Part shown: piece after piece, positions 1 through 8,319 of the stretch
Position numbering within the stretch: the stretch's first letter is position 1
Layout: each line of letters opens with the position of its first letter
Source: Nocardia abscessus
Lineage (GTDB): Bacteria; Actinomycetota; Actinomycetes; Mycobacteriales; Mycobacteriaceae
DNA length: 64,000 bases
Assembly: GCF_015477775.1 (NCBI RefSeq)
Contig: NZ_JADLQO010000023.1
Span: forward strand, 1-64,000
Direction of reading: 5' to 3'
The notes under the pieces: generated by a model
Told to the model about the DNA's origin: nothing
What the model saw: the letters and a program-made list of their open reading frames with translations, nothing else
Databases searched by the model: none
Position numbers and translations under genes: made by a program

Positions 1-13
1 GAGACGGAAGCGG

Positions 14-781
14 ATGGACGAGCCGGGAATCGAGCAGGTGTGGAAGGTCGGTGAGCTCGCGACCGAGGCCGGATTGACGGTTCGGACGTTGCATCACTAC
101 GACCGGATCGGGTTGGTGCGCCCGGCCTGGCGCACCAATACCGGTCACCGGCTCTACACCGAAGCCGATGTCCAGCGTCTGTATCAGGTTTTGGCATTGC
201 GTCAGCTGGGTCTGGGATTGGGCCAGATCGCAGACGTGCTCGCGGGCACCGTGACAGTGGCGCGGGTGTTGGCCGCGCATCGCGATTGTCTGGCTGCTCA
301 GGTGGTTGCGATGCAGGACCTGCACGCCCTGGTGGCGACGCTGGCGACAACGGCGGAGAACCGGCCCGACATTTCCGCGAATCACTTCCTGGAATTGATC
401 AGGAGGACTGTCATGGTCGACGACACCGTCAAGAGATACTTCACTCAAGAGAATGCCGAGGCTTTCACCACCCTCTACTTCGCGCAGCTCACGGCCCGAC
501 AGAGCGCACTGGAACTTTGGTATGCGCAGGATGCGCAACTCACAGTCGGGAACACTGTGTATGTCGGCACGACGGCGATCTTCGAGCAGCTCGTCCGGCT
601 CCCGCAGGCTGGATACAACGTCAACGCGATCGATGTCCAGTCAGGCACCGATGCCTCTACGCTTCTACGGGTGACTGGCAATCTTTTGCTGGACGGTGCT
701 CCAGATGCTCGTCCGTTCGAGACATCTTTCACGCTGAACAGCTCCTCGATGATCGCCGAGCAGACCTTCCAAGGCCTCTAG
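14..781 (+). CDS. MerR-family regulator fused to an NTF2-like domain
   Basis: This 255-residue protein has an N-terminal MerR winged helix-turn-helix (residues about 10-78, with the family pattern VRTLHHYDRIGLV and GHRLY), a linker helix, and from about residue 134 an NTF2/SnoaL-like domain that could bind a small ligand. MerR proteins bind spaced promoters and activate when the C-terminal domain senses an effector. A perfect AGGAGG lies just before an in-frame ATG at position 413, exactly where the second domain starts, so the C-terminal part may also be made alone, as TipAS is made from the tipA gene. Upstream of the chosen start is GGAAG. It converges on the lipoprotein operon at 907-2963. 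The target promoter is not visible. The MerR assignment is secure; the NTF2 fold is a pattern-based call. Confidence 0.85.
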   Translation: MDEPGIEQVWKVGELATEAGLTVRTLHHYDRIGLVRPAWRTNTGHRLYTEADVQRLYQVLALRQLGLGLGQIADVLAGTVTVARVLAAHRDCLAAQVVAMQDLHALVATLATTAENRPDISANHFLELIRRTVMVDDTVKRYFTQENAEAFTTLYFAQLTARQSALELWYAQDAQLTVGNTVYVGTTAIFEQLVRLPQAGYNVNAIDVQSGTDASTLLRVTGNLLLDGAPDARPFETSFTLNSSSMIAEQTFQGL

Positions 782-906
782 ATCGCGATTGGACGATCCC
801 GCCACAAGCGTGTGTTCTCAGGTCGCGTGCTTCTCGGAGCGGAACCCCCGGTGCGGCTACCGCAGGAACGCGTCGCCGACACCAGGGCCTTCGCGTCGAC
901 GCTGGG

Positions 907-1881
907 TCAACGCTGATATGCCTTCACTGCGGCGACGGCGAGGCTGCGGGTTTCGCCGCAGCCGGGCCCACTGACCTTCACCGCCTCGATGCGGTCCTCG
1001 GGTGTACCGTCCCAGCCTCGAGTCGGGAACGGCTGACCGGCCCCGACGTAGGCGCGGATGCTGCAATGGCCGCCGGGGCCGCTTTCCTCGACCGAGTCCA
1101 CGCCGGCCAGCAACAGTTTGCGTGCCTGCGGAGGCACGTACGTCGCTTGAGATTTCGCGACGGTGAACATCGAGATGGCGAACCTGTTGCTGTCGTTGCT
1201 GGTGTACTCGCCCAGCCATGCGTCGCATTCGTAGGGTGAGAACGCGCGCAGGTAGAACTCCTGCTTCGCATCGAACGCCGTGTCCAAGGCCGCGCAGGGA
1301 TCATTGGTAGCGCCTTTGGTTCTCGGCATCCTCGTCGAGTTCACGCGCAACGGGTTGTGCTCGAGCAGCGGAGCTGACGCGGTCACGATCGCCCACAACG
1401 GTGCGCACGGGTCGATGCCGATACGTGCGGTAGCTGAATAGTGGAACGCGCGGCGGTTGTTGTACTCCAATGCGATGAAGCACATGTCGTCCATGCGCAG
1501 CGTCGCCGCCCGCCGGTTTCCGACCCGGAACTGGTCGCCGCTGAAGTCCGGCAGGACCGACAACGACACACCGACGGTGGTGACACCCTGGGTGAGGGTG
1601 GCGTGATCCAGTCGGACCACGCACTCGTCGAGTTCCTGCCCGATTCCGAAGTACAACGGTTGGCCAAGAGCGTTGACAGCCGACTCCTCGAGCATCCCGC
1701 AAGGATCGAGCAGGCGCGTCTTGTCGCGCTCGGTGAGGTCGTCGGCCGTGGTTCCGCCAGTGAGGTTATCGCGGTAGCGCATTCCGAGCGGTGTGGCAGC
1801 GCCGTCGACTGTCGTCGTACAGCCCGCGAGTGCGAGCACCGCCAGCGCAAGACACATCAGGGGCATCGAGGGGATTCTCAT
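907..1881 (-). CDS. Lipoprotein with two DUF3558-like halves
   Basis: The predicted 324-residue product begins with a hydrophobic signal peptide ending in LALAGC, a typical lipobox, so it should be acylated on cysteine and anchored outside the membrane. The mature part has a DUF3558-like signature (LLDPCGML, residues about 55-65) and a second one (NDPCAALD) in its C-terminal half, each followed by a later cysteine, as in cell-wall lipoproteins of mycolic-acid actinomycetes. The ATG at 1881 overlaps the upstream lipoprotein stop codon by four bases (ATGA), so the pair is probably translationally coupled; longer start choices would run into the upstream gene. Function is unknown. I infer a surface role, perhaps linked to the element, but nothing in the sequence proves it. 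Confidence 0.75.
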   Translation of the reverse strand: MRIPSMPLMCLALAVLALAGCTTTVDGAATPLGMRYRDNLTGGTTADDLTERDKTRLLDPCGMLEESAVNALGQPLYFGIGQELDECVVRLDHATLTQGVTTVGVSLSVLPDFSGDQFRVGNRRAATLRMDDMCFIALEYNNRRAFHYSATARIGIDPCAPLWAIVTASAPLLEHNPLRVNSTRMPRTKGATNDPCAALDTAFDAKQEFYLRAFSPYECDAWLGEYTSNDSNRFAISMFTVAKSQATYVPPQARKLLLAGVDSVEESGPGGHCSIRAYVGAGQPFPTRGWDGTPEDRIEAVKVSGPGCGETRSLAVAAVKAYQR

Positions 1882-2963
1882 CCGTTGGCTCCGAACAGTT
1901 GCAGTGCCGCAGGAGTCACCGCATCGGTGACTCGGCACGGTCCCTGCAGCGTCACCATCGGCTGCCAGCGCGCGGCATTCTTCGTCGACGCTGAGGCCGG
2001 GGCTCCTGGGCGGTAGGTGTCGACCACCGGGCCCGCTGGAAACCACACCGAGCAACGCGGCTCGCCGACCGCGGTGTTGCGGTCGATCAGCACCGGTTTA
2101 CCGCCCGCCTGCGCGGCCACGAACGTGGAGAACGGCTTCATCGCAGTGTCAGCGGAACGCATTGTGAACCCGACACTGAACACGTCGGTGAGGTACTGGC
2201 TGCCCCCGGGCTTTCTCAGCTGGAAGCGGCACTCATACGGTTCGGTCTCGGCGTCGAGCTTCTCCACGGTGAGGCCCGCGGGCAGGTGTTGCATCAATTC
2301 GCACGGGCCGCGGCGGGTCAACGGCACATCGAGGTGGGCGTTGTTGCGGCGGGGGATCTTGTTGTCGCGGAACGCGTTCACGATGTTGGTGACGGTTTCC
2401 TCGACCAACTGGCAGCCCAGAGTGTCCGGGGTGAACCCCGCCGAGCTGACTGTCACATAAGCAACGGTCGGCACTTCGACGATATCGGGCACCGCCGCAC
2501 CGCCCGCAGCGCGGACCGGGAAACGCATCGGCACCTTGTAGGCGCAGTTGCCATAGGAGTTGCGGACGCTGTCGACGGTGACCGTTTCGCCCGCGATCTG
2601 CTTGTTGACCTCACCACCGGTCGGCGGGTAGCTGGCCATGTCGATCGTCACACGCGAGGGGACCTGTTTGCGATTGAACTGCAATAAACCGACCTCGCAG
2701 GTACTGATCCTCGAGTCCGGTCCCAGCGTGGAGATCTGTCCGTAACCAGCGGATATCCTCTCCTGATCGAAGAAGCCGCACGGATCCACCGACCGGATCT
2801 GCTCTGCGAGGTCGAGCTTCTGGCGATCTCCCGCCGGAACCCTCACCCCGAAAGTCGGGGAAGCATCCGCCGGTTTCGGACCCGGTGTTCCAGCAACCTG
2901 TTGCGAACAAGCTGTCACAGCCAGCGCCAAAACTACTGGCACGCAACGCCACACAAATTTCAT
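1878..2963 (-). CDS. Lipoprotein with two DUF3558-like halves
   Basis: This 361-residue protein starts with MKFVWRC and a short hydrophobic stretch ending in the lipobox VTAC, so it is a predicted lipoprotein. Two DUF3558-like signatures are visible, SVDPCGFF near residue 60 and RGPCELMQHL near residue 220, each followed by a cysteine 30-45 residues later (STCEVGL and YECRFQL). The layout matches its downstream neighbour, so the two look like an old tandem duplication. The gene heads a two-gene minus-strand operon and is divergent from the transfer operon across a roughly 550-base gap that holds an operator-like element. The exact role is unknown. Confidence 0.75.
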   Translation of the reverse strand: MKFVWRCVPVVLALAVTACSQQVAGTPGPKPADASPTFGVRVPAGDRQKLDLAEQIRSVDPCGFFDQERISAGYGQISTLGPDSRISTCEVGLLQFNRKQVPSRVTIDMASYPPTGGEVNKQIAGETVTVDSVRNSYGNCAYKVPMRFPVRAAGGAAVPDIVEVPTVAYVTVSSAGFTPDTLGCQLVEETVTNIVNAFRDNKIPRRNNAHLDVPLTRRGPCELMQHLPAGLTVEKLDAETEPYECRFQLRKPGGSQYLTDVFSVGFTMRSADTAMKPFSTFVAAQAGGKPVLIDRNTAVGEPRCSVWFPAGPVVDTYRPGAPASASTKNAARWQPMVTLQGPCRVTDAVTPAALQLFGANG

Positions 2964-3517
2964 CCCGCCTCTTCCTCAACCGAGCCACGACACAGCCGGG
3001 CACGCAACCACAACACGTTCAGACCCCGCGGGCCAGTGGGTGAACTGCGCGACCGTGCCCCATGAACGGTGAGTTACACCCTCCGGTGTCGTCCGCCCCA
3101 GGCGAGCACGCTCGCCGCTTCCCCGCACCGGACATCCTGTCACAACACACCCGCTTGCCCCCGCGCCGACGCAACACCATCGGACGGCATTTTCGAACAC
3201 GAGCCAGACTGCGGGGGATAACGGCGGATCTGCAACCCTTGCCTGCACCGCAGGTCGTCGCCGATATCGTGCCCGTTTCCACCGCAGACCACGGCCGCGT
3301 CTGGTCACGTCGAATTCTAGTGATGCAACTGAGCATTAATGCAGAGCGCATCGCGTGAGCCGCTGGTCTCGCGGACGCCGGTCGATGTGTCATAGAAGCG
3401 AGCCCCTCGTGATTCCACTATCCAGTGCGGGGTTCGCATCGGGAACACATTCGCCACCCCAGTCCCCTGCGGGTGTGTTCCCGAGATAGACGCGCACCGA
3501 ATCCCTAAGGAGACGCT
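2964..3517. other. Divergent intergenic region with no convincing gene
   Basis: This gap separates the minus-strand lipoprotein operon from the plus-strand transfer operon. It must hold both promoters. The only structured element I can support is the operator-like sequence at 3318-3356. Open frames here have unnatural composition and no ribosome-binding sites. Confidence 0.5.
3318..3356 (+). promoter_or_regulatory. Operator-like element, copy 1
   Basis: The element reads TAGTGATGCAA, four bases, then the perfect palindrome GCATTAATGC and, after a short gap, GCATCGCG. A closely similar element stands at 19741-19783 just upstream of the relaxase gene. Repetition in front of two separate transfer transcription units suggests a shared regulator site. 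The regulator and its binding have not been shown. Confidence 0.5.
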
Positions 3518-3601
3518 GTGGTGACCGCGAACCTGTCACCGAACGCGAATGGACATCTGATTCGCGCGCCGCGCGGCGGCCAAACCTGGCGGTCACGTTG
3601 A
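3518..3601 (+). CDS. Possible 27-residue leader peptide
   Basis: A short frame with two adjacent GTG codons follows an ideal AAGGAG at 3507-3512. It encodes a basic peptide ending in TWRSR. Its TGA overlaps the TTG start of the coiled-coil gene in a TTGA overlap (3598-3601). The downstream gene has no good ribosome-binding site of its own, so this frame may exist to deliver ribosomes by coupling. It could instead be the original start of the downstream gene after an indel. The peptide resembles nothing I know. Confidence 0.4.
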   Translation: MVTANLSPNANGHLIRAPRGGQTWRSR

Positions 3602-4722
3602 GTGAACCTGTCGACGAGATCAGCCGCTCATTCGGCGGAATCATCAACGGCGTCCATTTCGCCCAGAGGGTCGCCGACCTCGTGCGTGGGTTGAACGCCG
3701 ATGCCCGCTCCGCGCTGGAAAGCCAGTTACGGATTATGCGAGATTCTCAACTTCACGCAGCGAGGATGGGCAGCATCGCTGCCGAAGACGGTCGCAGTCA
3801 GGAACGTCACGAGATCGGGATGCGCCAGCGGCAACGTGAGATCGACATCGCGGATGAGGATGTTGTACGCCGCAATCTCGACAGCGCCCAGCGGAATGAG
3901 CGCGAGGAACGCGAAACCGCGGCCAGGGTCGGCAGCACACACGTGCAGAACCAGTTGCGAGTCGCCGAGTTCGGCCTGAAGTACAGCGACAGTGCCGCAG
4001 AGAACGCTCGCCGCGAAAGAGCGACGAAAGCTCAGATCGATGCCTCCAAGGCGCGAGAAGACGCCGCGCACGCTGAAACGCAGATCAAGCGGGAAGACCA
4101 GAGCAGACGTAAGCAGCGAGAAAACAACGCGGAGGAACGAGAACGCCAGTTACACGGCAAGAAGATCGAAGCCTACGACCAGCGTGAAACCCGGGCAGAC
4201 GAACTGCACGAACTGCAAAAAGCGTCTATCCAGCAGCAAATGGACCTCCGCGCCCGCGCCGCAGAACTCACTCAGGACTTGGCCGGCCACCAGCAGCGTT
4301 CCGACAAAGTGATGGCCGACGCGGGCCGGTTCGCTGCCGCAGTGAGCAACGCCGATCACGCCGCCGCCGATGCCTTCGGCGAGCGCTTCCGCGGCGACAC
4401 CGGTCTCGATCCCAGCGAATTCGACACCGCACTGCCCGATCTGAGTGATTTCGGTGCGGATTCTGTCGAGGCCCTGATGAACATGCTCGAGGACGCGCAA
4501 GCCCCTGACGCGAACCCGGTCACCGTTGCCGCAGCCCGATACCTGACGAACCTGCTCGCCGCCGACGCAAACCCCGAATCCGGCACCGGAGCGCCGATCG
4601 GCGACGCCGTCGCAGCAGCGAACGCCGTCGCAGACCCAGCGGCGCAGGCGGATGTCGATGCCGGTCACGCTCATCAGACCAGCCCACCGGAGAGGGCCGC
4701 CGCCAGCGAGGTGGGGCCATGA
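3598..4722 (+). CDS. Charged coiled-coil protein of the transfer operon
   Basis: This 374-residue protein is dominated from about residue 60 to 235 by long stretches of Glu, Arg, Gln and Ala, the composition of a long coiled coil. A more acidic domain follows (GLDPSEFDTALPDLSDF, around residues 275-290) and an Ala/Asp-rich tail. The tail contains GAPIGDAVAA, loosely like the C-terminal motif of three later proteins in the operon. The TTG start at 3598 is chosen because it overlaps the small upstream frame. No signal peptide or membrane segment is visible, so it is probably cytoplasmic. I do not recognise a family; a structural or substrate-recruiting role in transfer is only an inference from position. 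Confidence 0.7.
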   Translation: MSEPVDEISRSFGGIINGVHFAQRVADLVRGLNADARSALESQLRIMRDSQLHAARMGSIAAEDGRSQERHEIGMRQRQREIDIADEDVVRRNLDSAQRNEREERETAARVGSTHVQNQLRVAEFGLKYSDSAAENARRERATKAQIDASKAREDAAHAETQIKREDQSRRKQRENNAEERERQLHGKKIEAYDQRETRADELHELQKASIQQQMDLRARAAELTQDLAGHQQRSDKVMADAGRFAAAVSNADHAAADAFGERFRGDTGLDPSEFDTALPDLSDFGADSVEALMNMLEDAQAPDANPVTVAAARYLTNLLAADANPESGTGAPIGDAVAAANAVADPAAQADVDAGHAHQTSPPERAAASEVGP

Positions 4723-4883
4723 CAGACCGCATCTCTCCGAGCGCGACGCACGCGGCTGCCGCACCGCCGGGGGGTAGCGCGCCACCGCCGCGGACAACGT
4801 GCTGGTGGCTCCCGCGTCCCGGCGGATGCTGGGCAGGGGGCATCGGCTCAATCAGACGAATGAGGATGCTCGATGATCGATAA
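4719..4883 (+). CDS. Possible 54-residue linking ORF
   Basis: The ATG at 4719 overlaps the stop of the preceding gene (ATGA), and the frame ends in TAA at 4883, 11 bases inside the next gene, which begins at 4873. The product is rich in Pro, Gly, Arg and Trp and matches no family. It may be a translation relay between its two neighbours rather than a functional protein. The regular recurrence of such frames in this operon is the main reason to list it. Confidence 0.3.
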   Translation: MTDRISPSATHAAAAPPGGSAPPPRTTCWWLPRPGGCWAGGIGSIRRMRMLDDR

Positions 4884-6693
4884 CGTCGATGAGCGCAGGC
4901 GCCCCACATTGATCGGTCCGCCGGCTGCGGGGCAGCACCAGCGTCTGGGGTATCTGCTGGCGGTCGTAGCGCTGCACCGCGCCCGGGTTGTGTCTGCCCG
5001 GCCCCGCGAGTCCCAGGGCAGTGAGACAGGCCGCCGCGACCGCTTGGGTGACAGCGTCGAGCACCGGCTGGGCGGCGTCGACCTCGCTGGGTCACCGGAG
5101 ACTCTCGCTGCCGCGTTGACCGATGCGCTGCTGTCGAGCGAGCACTCCGCGCTCGCTCGACAGCAGCTGGCACGGCTGGTGGCGCACTACCGCCGCACCT
5201 ACGGGTTGCTGATCGACGCCGAGGCAGCCACAGTCACCGTCGACCCCGGCTTCGACGCCTTGGGCGCTCAACAGCACCGCGAAGCCATCCTGCATGCGCG
5301 AAAGGCTCGGTTGGCCAAGCACGCCACGGCCACGCTCATCGCCGCGGCGGGATTACCTGGCGAAAACCAGGCACGGGCCTTGCGGGCGGTGTCGGACCTT
5401 CGCGGCGGCGAGGCCAGCGGGCGGCTGGATGCCGCGCTCGCCACGGCAGGCGTCGGCGAAGTAGATCGCCGCAGGGTGGTGTTCGTGCGGGCCTATCTGC
5501 TCGGCGACACCGTAGGGGTGGATCTGCTGACCGACGCACCGGTGATGGTCGATGCCCGCGCGGAATTGACCGGGATGCTGCGGCGGGAAATGGAAGAAGC
5601 CCGCCACGCGCGCGGCAGCGACTTCCTTGGCCCCGGAGCGGATGTGATTGGCCCCTGGTTCGAGGCAGCTACGCTGTCGTTGTCGGAGCCGGACAGGCGA
5701 TTCGCCCGCCAACTGCAAATGGCGGTGACCCACGGGTCCCGGACGCCGGAGCTTCCTTGGCCGCGCCAAGCCCACCGCGCGGAACTCGAAGAACTGGTGT
5801 GGAGCTACACCGCAGCGACGCGCGATGTCCACCAAGCCGCCGAGCGCCTGGCGGTCGACCCCGACGCATTCACCGACCGTGTCCTCGACCAGGTCCATCG
5901 CCTTCTTTCGGAGCTGCACACCACTCGCACCGCGATCGTCGAGCAGATCGATCGCGGCGAAGGACTGCTGGGCATCGAACGCCTCCGCGTGCGGCAGATT
6001 CTCGATCAGTTCACCACCGGAGCTGCGGAAATGCCGGCGTTGCTGTTTGTCAGTGAACGGCACAAGCAAATCCGCGACATGACCCGGTACTCCGACCAGG
6101 TACACGACCTGGCCAACCGCGCCGAAAGAGCGATCCAACAGGTCCTCGACCAGGCAGGGATCGCAGTCATGCCAATGGATCCCGCCGCGGAAGTCGCGGG
6201 CGCGATCAGCGACATCGTCTGCACGTCGGTGCAAAAACACATCTACGACCTCGCAGAAGGACACGAGGCCTATGACGAGGACAGACGCGGCCGAATCAGT
6301 TTCACCGCCGCAGCGCACACACTCGACCGAGCATTGTCCGACGCCGGGATCGCTCCACAGCAGCGCACGCAACTGCGCTGCACCCTCGATGACCTCAACG
6401 CTTCAGCCGAAGCGTTGAGCGCGCCGCTTCGTCAGCGCCGCCAGGCCTGGCACGACCGCGTCACCGACTTGACCGGGGCTGCCGAACCGGACCCGCTGGC
6501 GCACACGACCGACCCGCTCATGCGCGCACTGTTCATCGAGACAACACCGCCCACGCAATTTTCGTCGGACGCGGGGACCGCTATCGACGCCGTTTTCCCG
6601 CCCGGGATCCAGCGCAGCACCGCACTGAACCCGGCCGACAGCCAAACCCCCGCACCGGCCGTGGCCGAGAGGGGAGCCTCAGCCCACCTCTAG
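4873..6693 (+). CDS. Conserved transfer-operon protein, paralogue of the gene at 24778-26679
   Basis: I do not recognise a family for this 606-residue, mainly helical, acidic protein without membrane segments. It is clearly related to the 633-residue product at 24778-26679. Shared landmarks are a YRRTYGLLIDAEA-like stretch near residue 115, LLTDAPVMVD near residue 220, a GPWFEAA/GPVFQEA segment near residue 260, and a GLLGIERLRVRQI/GLLWMERLHVRHM segment near residue 360. The C-terminal part holds DAGTAIDAVF, similar to the GSAITD motif of the next two large genes. The ATG follows GAGG at seven bases. Position beside the coupling protein suggests a role in transfer; the paralogue beside SSB suggests a second use on DNA. 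Confidence 0.75.
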   Translation: MIDNVDERRRPTLIGPPAAGQHQRLGYLLAVVALHRARVVSARPRESQGSETGRRDRLGDSVEHRLGGVDLAGSPETLAAALTDALLSSEHSALARQQLARLVAHYRRTYGLLIDAEAATVTVDPGFDALGAQQHREAILHARKARLAKHATATLIAAAGLPGENQARALRAVSDLRGGEASGRLDAALATAGVGEVDRRRVVFVRAYLLGDTVGVDLLTDAPVMVDARAELTGMLRREMEEARHARGSDFLGPGADVIGPWFEAATLSLSEPDRRFARQLQMAVTHGSRTPELPWPRQAHRAELEELVWSYTAATRDVHQAAERLAVDPDAFTDRVLDQVHRLLSELHTTRTAIVEQIDRGEGLLGIERLRVRQILDQFTTGAAEMPALLFVSERHKQIRDMTRYSDQVHDLANRAERAIQQVLDQAGIAVMPMDPAAEVAGAISDIVCTSVQKHIYDLAEGHEAYDEDRRGRISFTAAAHTLDRALSDAGIAPQQRTQLRCTLDDLNASAEALSAPLRQRRQAWHDRVTDLTGAAEPDPLAHTTDPLMRALFIETTPPTQFSSDAGTAIDAVFPPGIQRSTALNPADSQTPAPAVAERGASAHL

Positions 6694-6841
6694 ACCCGCA
6701 ACGACCCAGGTGGTCGAGACAAGCAGCACACAGGGAGCTCATCTGTCGAGGGCGCCCGCGTACAAGCACGCCTCCCCACAGCCCACACAGAACCGAACAG
6801 CACCGAACTCGCCGATCACGCGTCCGGAAAGAGACACCCAG

Positions 6842-6955
6842 ATGAACATGCCGCAGCCACGGAACCTCGATGTTCGGCGCCTGGCCCTCGCGACCTCTCT
6901 TGCCGACGCGCGACTCGGGGCGGAGACCACTACAGCGTGGATCGCGGCGGTGTGA
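6842..6955 (+). CDS. Possible 37-residue linking peptide
   Basis: A frame starting MNMPQPRNLDVRR ends in TGA at 6955, overlapping the GTG start of the next gene (GTGA, 6952-6955). A longer version beginning with GTG at 6710 is open but has poor composition upstream. The amphipathic middle (LALATSLADARLG) looks more protein-like than most small frames here. Its role may be coupling. The region 6694-6841 otherwise holds nothing I can name. Confidence 0.35.
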   Translation: MNMPQPRNLDVRRLALATSLADARLGAETTTAWIAAV

Positions 6956-7956
6956 TTGTGAGTGGCGCAGGGGCGGAGCAGGCGATGAGTCGACCGCCCT
7001 CGACGGTGCGAGCCGGAGACATCCCCGTCGAGCAGGCAGCGCTGCTGCGCACGATCCAGCAGCTGGCCGCCCGCACCGCCCGCCTGCGCCAACGCATGCT
7101 CAGCGCGGACATGGACGTCACGAAATTCAGCGAAATGCTCACGCACATCGAGGGATTCACCCAGCAACGCAAGCATGCCGAAGCCAGTGCCGACCGCATC
7201 GGCATACCCGCCCAATGGATCAAACGCGCCCAAGAGTTCGGCCTGGCGGGCCAGGAATGGAGCGACGAGCAACGGTTCCCCAAGCCGGCCCGGCCGCGGG
7301 GCCGCCGAGTAAGAAGCCGCCTCATCCAGGACACCCGCCAGTTGACCGATATGGCCGTCATCGCCGCCGTGCGCACCCATCGCCTCACCATCGCGGGCAT
7401 CGAACGGGAGCCAGCCCCCACGGCAGCACGCCAGTTCCGCGCCAATATGCGGGCTGTGTGGGCATGTACCTCCGGCGCTGCGGATGCGCTCCGTCTGACG
7501 CGTCAGGAACCTGGCAGTCCATGGGAAATCACCGACGCCGAGTTGCGGGATCTTGTCGGCCGCTACGCCGACCTCCCGCTCGCAAGCCTCGATGAGGCGT
7601 GGCGCCGCTACGCCGCGCCGCATATCGCCGAGAAAGCCCACAACTCGCTCACGGAGTTACGCCGAACCTTGCACACCGCGGCCAAGCCCTCCTCTGCGGT
7701 CGAGTGGGAGGAACCGCCGAGACCGGATGCGCTGATCACGCGGGCGCAGGACGCCTTGCACACGCTGCTGCGTGACCGCCTGTTCGACGAGCCTCCGCGC
7801 ACCCGCCGAGCGCGTGGCGTCGTCGCGCCGGTCGGGTCCGCGATCACCGACATCATGCCCGCGAAAGGCAACTTCCGCTGGTACGCCGCACCCCACCTCA
7901 ACAATCCACCTGCCTCGCCAGCCGAACCCCAACGCGATCTCGGAGTCGACCGATGA
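6952..7956 (+). CDS. Transfer-operon protein with C-terminal GSAITD motif
   Basis: This 334-residue soluble protein is not recognised. It is helical, with a basic middle (RPRGRRVRSR near residue 115) that could contact nucleic acid, and a WEITDAELRDLVGRYADLP stretch near residue 195. Near the C-terminus it carries PVGSAITDIM, almost identical to PIGSAITDAM in the protein encoded at 8316-9053. The GTG at 6952 overlaps the preceding small frame by four bases and is preferred over the further upstream GTG at 6937, which lacks a ribosome-binding site. It lies inside the operon leading to the coupling protein, so a role in DNA transfer is likely but unproven. Confidence 0.65.
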   Translation: MIVSGAGAEQAMSRPPSTVRAGDIPVEQAALLRTIQQLAARTARLRQRMLSADMDVTKFSEMLTHIEGFTQQRKHAEASADRIGIPAQWIKRAQEFGLAGQEWSDEQRFPKPARPRGRRVRSRLIQDTRQLTDMAVIAAVRTHRLTIAGIEREPAPTAARQFRANMRAVWACTSGAADALRLTRQEPGSPWEITDAELRDLVGRYADLPLASLDEAWRRYAAPHIAEKAHNSLTELRRTLHTAAKPSSAVEWEEPPRPDALITRAQDALHTLLRDRLFDEPPRTRRARGVVAPVGSAITDIMPAKGNFRWYAAPHLNNPPASPAEPQRDLGVDR

Positions 7957-8010
7957 ACCGCAGATCACACGAATGCCCCCGCCTGCCATAGAACGAGTCG
8001 AGGAAAATCA

Positions 8011-8319
8011 ATGTGCATCCGACCACCGAGCCGAGCACTGGCCCACTCACCTCAGCGTGACGGCGATCTCGCCCACAGCCGGGCAGTGTCGCCCGAACCA
8101 ACAGTGAGCACCGCGAGTCCGACCTCTTTCCGATTTACTCGGCGTTCGGCCACCGAGAGCGCCTGCGGCACAACAGCTGCCTGGCGACTGGGCGGCACTG
8201 CAGCCCGAGGCTTCGCAGCGCATCGATGGTTCTCGACATCGCCGCGAGCAGTCGCGACAACCGCTGCTTTCGACCCAGCCGATACCCCGAGTTGGATTCG
8301 CGAGGTTGCCGAGAAATGA
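8011..8319 (+). CDS. Possible 102-residue linking ORF
   Basis: The ATG at 8011 follows GAGGA at a good distance and the frame ends in TGA at 8319, overlapping the next ATG (ATGA, 8316-8319). The composition is rich in Arg, Ser, Thr and Ala and has no recognisable domain, so it may be a non-functional relay frame. Between the previous gene and this one a 12-codon frame at 7953-7991 also starts with an ATGA overlap. I list the 102-residue frame because both its start signal and its stop overlap are well placed. Confidence 0.35.
   Translation: MCIRPPSRALAHSPQRDGDLAHSRAVSPEPTVSTASPTSFRFTRRSATESACGTTAAWRLGGTAARGFAAHRWFSTSPRAVATTAAFDPADTPSWIREVAEK

Noticed and set aside
286..1239. A 317-codon plus-strand frame across the MerR gene end
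   Set aside because: It overlaps the MerR frame and the opposite lipoprotein gene and is Arg/Gly-rich without a start signal.
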